Positions 15,470-20,447 of a stretch of DNA of 20,447 nucleotides are shown piece after piece. The position numbers and the translations under genes were made by a program. The notes beneath the pieces are model-generated. The model ran no database searches and was not told the DNA's origin. It saw only the letters and a program-made list of their open reading frames with translations. The DNA comes from Deltaproteobacteria bacterium (GTDB lineage: Bacteria > Desulfobacterota > Desulfobulbia > Desulfobulbales > SURF-16): assembly GCA_029939635.1 (NCBI GenBank), contig JAOZSN010000023.1, positions 4,194 through 24,640 on the forward strand, read 5' to 3'. Each line of letters opens with the position of its first letter. Positions within the stretch are counted from its first letter, which is position 1.

Positions 15470-16438
15470 ATGAGCCAGCCCCCAGCGGAAATAATTAAGT
15501 TAATTAAAGCTGCTAATCGCGTGCTGATTTCCACTCATATATTCCCTGATGGAGACGCCTTAGGGTCCCAACTTGCCTTGGGCTATGCCTTGGAGTCGTT
15601 GGGTAAAGAGGTGTATCTCTACAGTGAAGAACCTGTGAGCTATATCCTTGATTTTTTGCCTGGCTGTGACAAGCTCATCACCTTTCTGCCTGAGAGAAAT
15701 GATCATTTTGACTGTGCCATTTCGGTTGACTGTGGAGATAGTCGGCGTTTAGGTGCAGGTGCTGATGATCTTATCTGTCATTCCCCCTTTATTGCCATTG
15801 ACCATCACACAGGTCATCAAAAATTTGCTGATATAAGCTGGGTTGATCAGCATCGCTCCTCTAGCGGTGAGATGATTTATGATCTATGTCGTATTCTCGG
15901 GGTAAAACTTACCTATGAGATGGCCTTTTGTCTCTACACCGCTATTCTCGCTGATACCGGTTCTTTTAAATACGAGAATACCTCGCCCCATACCATGCGG
16001 GTGGCTGCGGATCTGCTGGAATATGGTGTTAAACCCGCAGAGATATGTGGCTATATTTTTGATAATTATTCTATCAATCGTCTGCGGCTTCTCCAAGAGG
16101 TGCTTGCCACCCTGGAATTGTTTGCTGATGATGCCATTGCCTTTATACACGTCACCAATGAGCTTTTCGACCGCACCGGTGCTTTGCCTGCTGATACCGA
16201 ACTCTTTATCAACTTTCCCCGCTCCCTGAAATCTGTCAAGGTTGCTATTTTTCTAAAGGAAACAGTGGATGACTTGATCAGTGTGAGTATGCGTGCCAAG
16301 GGTGAGGTCGATGTGGCCACAGTGGCCCGTGCTTTTGGTGGCGGTGGCCATGTTAATGCTGCAGGTTTTAAGCTTCCAGATACCACCATTGACGATGTGC
16401 GCCAGGATCTCTTGAAGAAGTTACTACCCTTGGTCTGA
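15470..16438 (+). CDS. nrnA: DHH/DHHA1 phosphoesterase, NrnA-like oligoribonuclease / pAp phosphatase
   Basis: A 322-aa DHH-family phosphoesterase. NrnA enzymes degrade short oligoribonucleotides and/or dephosphorylate pAp, finishing RNA decay begun by nucleases such as PNPase. The metal-binding motifs are intact: STHIFPDGDALGS (His23, Asp27, Asp29), SVDCGD (Asp87), AIDHHTGH (Asp111, His112, His113) and ADTGSFKYENTS (Asp162). The C-terminal DHHA1 substrate-binding domain ends with the GGGGHVNAAG loop (290-299). No clear Shine-Dalgarno lies before ATG 15470. It sits between rbfA and truB, the common place for nrnA in the cluster. The DHH family is certain; the precise substrate is inferred from family and context. 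Confidence 0.93.
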   Translation: MSQPPAEIIKLIKAANRVLISTHIFPDGDALGSQLALGYALESLGKEVYLYSEEPVSYILDFLPGCDKLITFLPERNDHFDCAISVDCGDSRRLGAGADDLICHSPFIAIDHHTGHQKFADISWVDQHRSSSGEMIYDLCRILGVKLTYEMAFCLYTAILADTGSFKYENTSPHTMRVAADLLEYGVKPAEICGYIFDNYSINRLRLLQEVLATLELFADDAIAFIHVTNELFDRTGALPADTELFINFPRSLKSVKVAIFLKETVDDLISVSMRAKGEVDVATVARAFGGGGHVNAAGFKLPDTTIDDVRQDLLKKLLPLV

Positions 16439-16496
16439 TTTTACCTCCCTGGTAAAATCGTCTCTCATTTTTACCCTCCCTTATTGGAAATGTACT

Positions 16497-17246
16497 ATGC
16501 AAGATTTGTCTGACGGGGCTGACGTTGTGCCTCCCTCTGGTGTACTGCTGATTGATAAACCTGTGGGACCTACCTCGTTCCGGATAGTTCAGCAGGTGCG
16601 TCGGGTGCTAAAAATTAAAAAAGTGGGCCATGCCGGTACCCTTGATCCCTTTGCCTCTGGCCTGCTTATTGTCTGTGTTGCTCGCAGTGCGACCAAACAT
16701 ATTGAGCATTTTATGGGTGGAGACAAGGAGTATGTCGCTACCCTGCAGCTTGGCGTGGAAACTGAAACCCTTGACACCGAGGGTGAGGTCACAGCGCAAC
16801 GTCCCGTGCCCTATTTAGATACTGCTCTGCTGGAAGAGGTGTTGCTTCCCTTTCGTGGTGACCTGCTCCAGGCTCCGCCACATTATTCTGCTGTCAAGCA
16901 TAAGGGCAAACCTCTCTATCATTATGCCCGTAAAGGGATTGAAATTAACAAGCCGCCCCGGCCCATTACCATTCATGAGCTGGAGCAACTCTCTTTTACT
17001 GACGTTACCTTGCAGATTCGTGTGGTGTGCAGCAAGGGTACCTATATTCGGGTTCTGGCTGCTGACATCGGCAATGCTTTAGGTTGTGGAGCCCATCTGA
17101 TTGCCCTGCGCCGCACTCGCAGTGGTTCATTTCATGTTGATAATGCCTTGGATGGTAATGTACTTGTTGAAGAGGGTGCAACTGTTCAGGTTATGGCTCA
17201 ATTACGCGATGTGAACGAGTGTCTGGGGACTACTGTGAGCGGTTAA
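16497..17246 (+). CDS. truB: tRNA pseudouridine(55) synthase TruB
   Basis: A 249-aa enzyme that isomerises U55 in the T loop of tRNAs to pseudouridine. The catalytic core is clear: GVLLIDKPVGPTSF (15-28), the active-site loop GHAGTLDPFASGLL with catalytic Asp50 (E. coli Asp48), then KEYVATLQLGVETETLDTEG, PPHYSAVKHKGKPLYHYARKG, and CSKGTYIRVLAADIG near 180-194. It is about 60 residues shorter than E. coli TruB (314 aa). It ends soon after the catalytic domain, so it has at most a remnant of the C-terminal PUA-like domain; the frame is intact and short TruBs occur in other bacteria. GGAAA lies near the ATG. A long gap separates it from rpsO. Confidence 0.96.
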   Translation: MQDLSDGADVVPPSGVLLIDKPVGPTSFRIVQQVRRVLKIKKVGHAGTLDPFASGLLIVCVARSATKHIEHFMGGDKEYVATLQLGVETETLDTEGEVTAQRPVPYLDTALLEEVLLPFRGDLLQAPPHYSAVKHKGKPLYHYARKGIEINKPPRPITIHELEQLSFTDVTLQIRVVCSKGTYIRVLAADIGNALGCGAHLIALRRTRSGSFHVDNALDGNVLVEEGATVQVMAQLRDVNECLGTTVSG

Positions 17247-17591
17247 TGGTCAGCAGTCTCAGGCGTTGGTTCTGCAACTCTGTCGTGTTTTCCAAAGATA
17301 TTACGGCTGAAACGTAACTGAGCTGTAAAAGACTTGTTTTTTTGCAGGTTTTATGGTTTACATCAATGTTCGATTTTGGCGTGGGGGGGAAAGGTTCTCT
17401 TCGTGCCTTTTTTTATTGTCAGTCTTGCATGGCACAAATGCTGGCTGGCGCGGCTTCGCTCTGTAATCTTTTGTTACGTTATATGGCGTTGGCCTAGGTT
17501 TGGGCTTGTATGGGTCCATTATTATTAATACGAGGAAATTTTAGGTGGTTTTTGACTCCCTGATTATTTTCTTTTCTGGAGAAAAGTAACA
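17247..17591 (+). other. Long gene-free leader region before rpsO
   Basis: 345 nt without a convincing gene. A 64-codon frame from TTG 17334 is open but looks random (many Cys, Trp and Phe, no start signal). A weak promoter-like pair, TTGGGC (17500-17505) and TATTAA (17523-17528) with 17-nt spacing, would give a start near 17535. An imperfect stem ACGGCT/AGCTGT lies near 17301-17324 without a tight T-run. The last 20 nt form the hairpin described separately. S15 commonly represses its own mRNA, so a structured leader here is expected. Confidence 0.5.
17571..17586 (+). promoter_or_regulatory. Hairpin presenting the rpsO ribosome-binding site
   Basis: CTTTTC (17571-17576) pairs perfectly with GAAAAG (17581-17586), with TGGA as a four-base loop. 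The GGAG Shine-Dalgarno (17578-17581) lies in the loop and at the stem edge, 10 nt before ATG 17592. The placement suits translational control of S15, but regulation here is inferred only. Confidence 0.5.
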
Positions 17592-17861
17592 ATGACTTTA
17601 GAATTAGATCAGAAAAAAGATATTATTGCAAAATTTGGCAAAACTCCCACTGATACTGGTTCACCTGAGGTACAGGTTGCCTTGCTGTCTGCCCGTATCA
17701 CTTATCTCACCGATCATTTCAAGACCCATAAGAAAGATCACCATTCTCGTCGTGGCCTGCTCAAGATTGTTGGTCAGCGTCGACGTCTGCTTAATTATAT
17801 TAAGTGCCAGGATGTGACCCGTTATCGTGACCTGATTGCTGAGTTGGGAATTAGGAAATAG
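17592..17861 (+). CDS. rpsO: 30S ribosomal protein S15
   Basis: An 89-aa S15, exactly the standard length. It is a primary 16S rRNA-binding protein that organises the platform of the 30S subunit. Family hallmarks are present: TGSPEVQVALLSARITYLTDHFKTHKKDHHSRRGL, written here as one conserved region over residues 22-56, and the end RRRLLNYIKCQDVTRYRDLIAELGIRK (63-89). His/Asp/Ser residues in KKDHHSRRGLL contact rRNA in known structures. GGAG lies 10 nt before the ATG within a small hairpin. It is followed by pnp after a 252-nt structured spacer, the same rpsO-pnp order as in E. coli. Confidence 0.98.
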   Translation: MTLELDQKKDIIAKFGKTPTDTGSPEVQVALLSARITYLTDHFKTHKKDHHSRRGLLKIVGQRRRLLNYIKCQDVTRYRDLIAELGIRK

Positions 17862-17872
17862 TTTTTTTTAGA

Positions 17873-17907
17873 AGTTAGGAGCCAGGAGACAAAAGTCAGG
17901 GGTCGGA
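17873..17907 (+). repeat. Degenerate 7-bp tandem repeat after rpsO
   Basis: Five adjacent heptamers read AGTTAGG, AGCCAGG, AGACAAA, AGTCAGG and GGTCGGA, a loose AGNCAGG consensus. The left arm of the following hairpin is built from this repeat. It resembles the GTCA-containing heptamer array at the right end of the window. Confidence 0.5.
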
Positions 17908-17957
17908 AGCGTCATTGCTTTTGTATTCGAGTTGATTTTTTGTCCCCTGGCTTTTTG
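17880..17957 (+). terminator. Terminator-like long-loop hairpin between rpsO and pnp
   Basis: AGCCAGGAGACAAAA (17880-17894) pairs with TTTTGTCCCCTGGCT (17938-17952) at 14 of 15 positions, with a loop of 43 nt. Further T's follow (17953-17956). It would end or attenuate rpsO transcription before pnp, as the rpsO terminator does in E. coli. The large loop lowers confidence. Confidence 0.5.
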
Positions 17958-17985
17958 TATTTACGCGGACTGTTTTTCTGTTGTG

Positions 17986-18076
17986 GCCAAGGGTACGTTG
18001 ATCTGTCGCAGAAACCACGAAAGTATAGGCTCGCGCCTATGTTTTCGTGGGATCTGTGGCTTTTACCCTTGTTGGC
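17986..18076 (+). promoter_or_regulatory. Nested long hairpin in the pnp leader (putative autoregulatory RNA structure)
   Basis: Three stacked helices are visible. The inner stem CCACGAAAGTATAGGC (18015-18030) pairs with GCCTATGTTTTCGTGG (18035-18050) at all 16 positions, two of them wobbles, around a TCGC loop. The middle stem is CGCAGA (18007-18012) with TCTGTG (18053-18058). The outer stem is AAGGGTA (17989-17995) with TACCCTT (18064-18070), plus GCC/GGC beyond a 3-nt bulge. It ends 37 nt before the pnp ATG. The E. coli pnp leader also folds into a long hairpin, cut by RNase III to start PNPase autoregulation; shared function here is inferred. Confidence 0.7.
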
Positions 18077-18113
18077 TGAGCAGGTGCAGAATGCATAATT
18101 TTATGGAGAATGT

Positions 18114-20204
18114 ATGTATAAGAAGATTGAAGTAGAACTGGGTGGACGTACCCTCACCATCGAGACTGGCAAGATTGCCAAGCAAGCCAGCGGCGCAGCC
18201 GTTGTTACCTATGGCGAGACCGTGGTTCTGGTCACCGCAGTTGGTGCCCGTGAAGCCAAGCCTGATATTGATTTCCTGCCCCTCACCGTAGAGTATCAGG
18301 AACGTTTTTATGCGGTTGGTCGTATCCCCGGCAGTTTTTTTCGCCGTGAGATTGGCCGTCCCACTGAAAAAGAGACATTGACCTGTCGTTTTATTGATCG
18401 ACCTCTGCGTCCGCTTTTTGCTGACGGCTATGGCTGTGAGACCCAGGTTATTGCCACTGTCATGTCTGCAGACAAGGATAATGATTCTGACCTGTTGGCC
18501 ATGATCGGTGCCTCCACCGCTCTGTCCATCTCCCACATCCCCTTCCTTGGCCCTGTTGCTGGTGTGCGTATTGGTTTGGTTGATGGTGAATACATCATCA
18601 ATCCTAGCGCAGAGCAGAAAGAGCAGTCCCGTATGGAACTCATTGTGGCAGGTACCAAGGATGCCGTGGTTATGGTTGAAGGCGGTATGGATATGCTCTC
18701 TGAAAAAGAGGTGCATGATGCCATCTATTTTGGGCATGATGCCATCCAGCCTCTCCTTGCTGTCCAGGAAGAAATTCAGGCCGCAGTAGGTAAAACCAAG
18801 ATGGTAGTTGCCGCTCCTGAGGTTGATGAAGAACTTAAGGCCAAGGTGGCAGATATGGCCAGCGCAGGTTTAGAGAAGGTCATTAGCATCACAGACAAGC
18901 TGGAGCGTCAGGATGCTGGTCATGCTCTCTCTGCTGATATCCTCGCCCAATTTGTGGCTGAGGATGACAGCTTTAATCGTGCTAAAGAAGTCAAGGGCAT
19001 GATTAAGAGCATCATGAAGGGTATGATGCGTGCCAAGATTGTTGAGCAGGGCGAACGTATTGGTGGTCGGAAAAGTGATGAGGTGCGTGACATTGCCACC
19101 GACGTTGCGCTTCTGCCTCGCGTTCATGGATCCTCTCTCTTTACCCGTGGTGAGACCCAGGCCATTGTTACTACTACTCTGGGTAGCGGCATGGATGAGC
19201 AGCGCGTTGAGACTTTGAATGGCATGGAGTTTCGTAACTTTATGCTCCACTATAACTTCCCTCCCTATTGTGTGGGCGAGGCTCGTTTCCTGCGTGGTCC
19301 CAGTCGTCGTGATATCGGTCATGGCGCCCTAGCTACCCGCGCCCTGCAGGCTGTGCTGCCTGATGCTGAAGAATTCCCGTATACCATTCGTATCGTTTCT
19401 GAGATCACCGAGTCTAATGGCTCTTCCTCCATGGCCACTGTCTGTGGTGGTTCCCTGGCCCTGATGGATGCGGGTGTACCCATTAAAAACCCTGTCTCTG
19501 GTGTGGCCATGGGCCTAATCAAGGAGGGTGATAAGGTGGTTATTCTCACTGATATTCTCGGTGATGAGGATCATTTAGGCGATATGGATTTCAAGGTTAC
19601 TGGTACCAAAGACGGTATCACTGCCATGCAGATGGATATCAAGATCGATGGTGTTACCAAAGAGATCATGGCTGATGCTCTGGAGCAGGCCAAGGCTGGT
19701 CGCCTGCATATCTTGGGCGAGATGGACAAGTCCCTGTCCGAGCCTCGCGCTGAGATGCCTGAGCATGCTCCTAAAATGTTGGTGTTGCAGATTAATACTG
19801 ATAAGATCCGCGACATCATTGGCCCTGGTGGCAAGGTGATTAAAGGTCTGGCTGCTGATTATGATTGCAAGATTGACGTCAATGATGCTGGCGAGGTTAA
19901 GATCTTTGCCCCAGACGGCGACAATGCTGCTGCGGTTAAGGCACAGGTTGAGGCCATCACTGCTGAGGCCGAGATTGGTAAGATCTACAAGGGCATAGTG
20001 AAGACCATTGTTGATTTTGGTGCCTTTGTGGAGATTCTGCCTGGTACTGATGGTCTTGTCCATATCTCTGAGCTGGAGAATCGCCGCGTTAATAAGGTTA
20101 CTGATGTCCTTAAAGAGGGAGAAGAGGTAATGGTCAAGGTCCTTAATGTTGATCAGCGTGGTAAGATACGGTTGTCCCGCAAAGCCGCCATGGAAGAATC
20201 GTAA
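18114..20204 (+). CDS. pnp: Polyribonucleotide nucleotidyltransferase (PNPase)
   Basis: A 696-aa phosphorolytic 3'-5' exoribonuclease of mRNA turnover, often part of a degradosome; length matches the family (about 700). Order of domains: RNase PH-like 1 (about 1-220, with FYAVGRIPGSFFRREGRP-type motif region and FIDRPLRPLF), an alpha-helical linker, RNase PH-like 2 (about 300-530, with LFTRGETQAIVTTTLG, FPPYCVGEARFLRGPSRR and catalytic-site DILGDEDHLGDMDFK), KH (GPGGK at 570-574) and S1 (622-690). Start ATG 18114 has GGAGA 4 nt upstream. It lies after rpsO with a structured leader, the arrangement in which PNPase controls its own mRNA in E. coli. Intact, no anomalies. Confidence 0.98.
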   Translation: MYKKIEVELGGRTLTIETGKIAKQASGAAVVTYGETVVLVTAVGAREAKPDIDFLPLTVEYQERFYAVGRIPGSFFRREIGRPTEKETLTCRFIDRPLRPLFADGYGCETQVIATVMSADKDNDSDLLAMIGASTALSISHIPFLGPVAGVRIGLVDGEYIINPSAEQKEQSRMELIVAGTKDAVVMVEGGMDMLSEKEVHDAIYFGHDAIQPLLAVQEEIQAAVGKTKMVVAAPEVDEELKAKVADMASAGLEKVISITDKLERQDAGHALSADILAQFVAEDDSFNRAKEVKGMIKSIMKGMMRAKIVEQGERIGGRKSDEVRDIATDVALLPRVHGSSLFTRGETQAIVTTTLGSGMDEQRVETLNGMEFRNFMLHYNFPPYCVGEARFLRGPSRRDIGHGALATRALQAVLPDAEEFPYTIRIVSEITESNGSSSMATVCGGSLALMDAGVPIKNPVSGVAMGLIKEGDKVVILTDILGDEDHLGDMDFKVTGTKDGITAMQMDIKIDGVTKEIMADALEQAKAGRLHILGEMDKSLSEPRAEMPEHAPKMLVLQINTDKIRDIIGPGGKVIKGLAADYDCKIDVNDAGEVKIFAPDGDNAAAVKAQVEAITAEAEIGKIYKGIVKTIVDFGAFVEILPGTDGLVHISELENRRVNKVTDVLKEGEEVMVKVLNVDQRGKIRLSRKAAMEES

Positions 20205-20308
20205 AAAGCCCAGCAGGGTCTCATCTTTGCCCGTTTGGGCCAGCTCGCATAGCGTTACTATGCTCCGCTGTCCCAAACGAACAAATCTAAGACCCTGCTG
20301 AACTTTTT
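20203..20308 (+). repeat. 106-nt near-perfect palindrome directly after pnp (terminator or palindromic element)
   Basis: Successive paired arms, outside to inside: AAAAAG/CTTTTT, CAGCAGGGTCT/AGACCCTGCTG, TTTG/CAAA, CGTTTGGG/CCCAAACG, CAGC/GCTG and GCATAG/CTATGC, with loop CGTTA (20253-20257). Internal loops are almost all symmetric (2x2, 4x4, 2x2, 1x1, 2x3). The left arm starts inside the pnp stop codon, and the right arm ends in a short T-run. It could terminate pnp, but its length and symmetry also suit a palindromic repeat or MITE-like element. Confidence 0.8.
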
Positions 20309-20337
20309 ACTGGAGTTCTGCTTGGTAAATAGGGGGT

Positions 20338-20378
20338 GGGGGGAATGGCGTTTGTCATTTCTGCTGTCCCCTTTTTTT
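20338..20378 (+). terminator. Possible second terminator after pnp
   Basis: GGGGA (about 20340-20344) could pair with TCCCC (20367-20371), followed by seven T's (20372-20378). The loop of about 22 nt is long and only partly paired (ATG/CAT inside), so this is a weak call. Confidence 0.35.
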
Positions 20379-20424
20379 GTTGGCTGCCGCACTGCTGTCG
20401 TGTAGGTTGAGAATACGTTTTTTC

Positions 20425-20447
20425 TGACCCTTGACCCTTGACCCTTG
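20425..20447 (+). repeat. TGACCCT heptamer tandem repeat reaching the window edge
   Basis: Three exact copies of TGACCCT (20425-20445) plus TG of a fourth, so the array very likely continues to the right. On the - strand the unit reads AGGGTCA. No coding or structural explanation is visible. Confidence 0.8.

Noticed and set aside
17334..17528. 64-aa + strand ORF in the rpsO leader
   Set aside because: TTG start in a T-run, no ribosome-binding site, composition rich in Trp, Cys and Phe like random translation.
19575..20276. 233-aa - strand ORF opposite the end of pnp
   Set aside because: Antisense to the conserved PNPase KH-S1 region, starting inside the palindrome; no family resemblance.
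1..20447. CRISPR arrays, insertion sequences, integrases, toxin-antitoxin pairs or defence genes
   Set aside because: None found on either strand; all long frames are explained by housekeeping genes or their shadows.

Overview
The window reads as ordinary chromosomal DNA of a Gram-negative bacterium, most plausibly a sulfate-reducer-type deltaproteobacterium (Desulfobulbales-like, cf. Desulfotalea). This is an inference from gene order, protein flavour and moderate GC; no marker in the window proves it. Almost every gene is on the + strand. No transposase, integrase, phage gene or CRISPR array was seen.

Positions 1-7258 hold the distal half of a complex I (nuo) operon. It runs: end of nuoJ, nuoK, a 497-aa MrpD/NuoM-type antiporter-like subunit, a small two-helix membrane protein, a 596-aa antiporter-like subunit with a NuoL-type C-terminus, nuoM and nuoN, then a strong intrinsic terminator. 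The locus therefore encodes four antiporter-like subunits instead of the usual three (L, M, N). The 596-aa protein appears to carry Asn in place of the conserved TM7 lysine. This is the most unusual biology in the window.

Positions 7260-9600 are a short mixed region. It holds a 58-aa cysteine-containing protein, a terminator, a serine O-acetyltransferase, a bidirectional terminator, and a convergent (- strand) protein with an SAP/Rho-N-like head, a cysteine cluster and a lysine/alanine-rich coiled tail.

Positions 9600-20310 hold the conserved transcription/translation/RNA-maturation cluster. It begins with a strong sigma-70-type promoter, tRNA-Gly(CCC) and a terminator-like hairpin. Then follow rimP, nusA, ylxR, infB, rbfA, nrnA-like, truB, rpsO and pnp. 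RimP and RbfA mature the 30S subunit, IF2 starts translation, NusA controls elongation and termination, TruB modifies tRNA U55, S15 is a primary 30S protein, and PNPase and NrnA degrade RNA and its short products. Long structured leaders precede rpsO and pnp. The pnp leader folds into a nested hairpin like those used for RNase III/PNPase autoregulation elsewhere. A 106-nt near-perfect palindrome follows pnp, and a 7-bp tandem repeat runs off the right edge.
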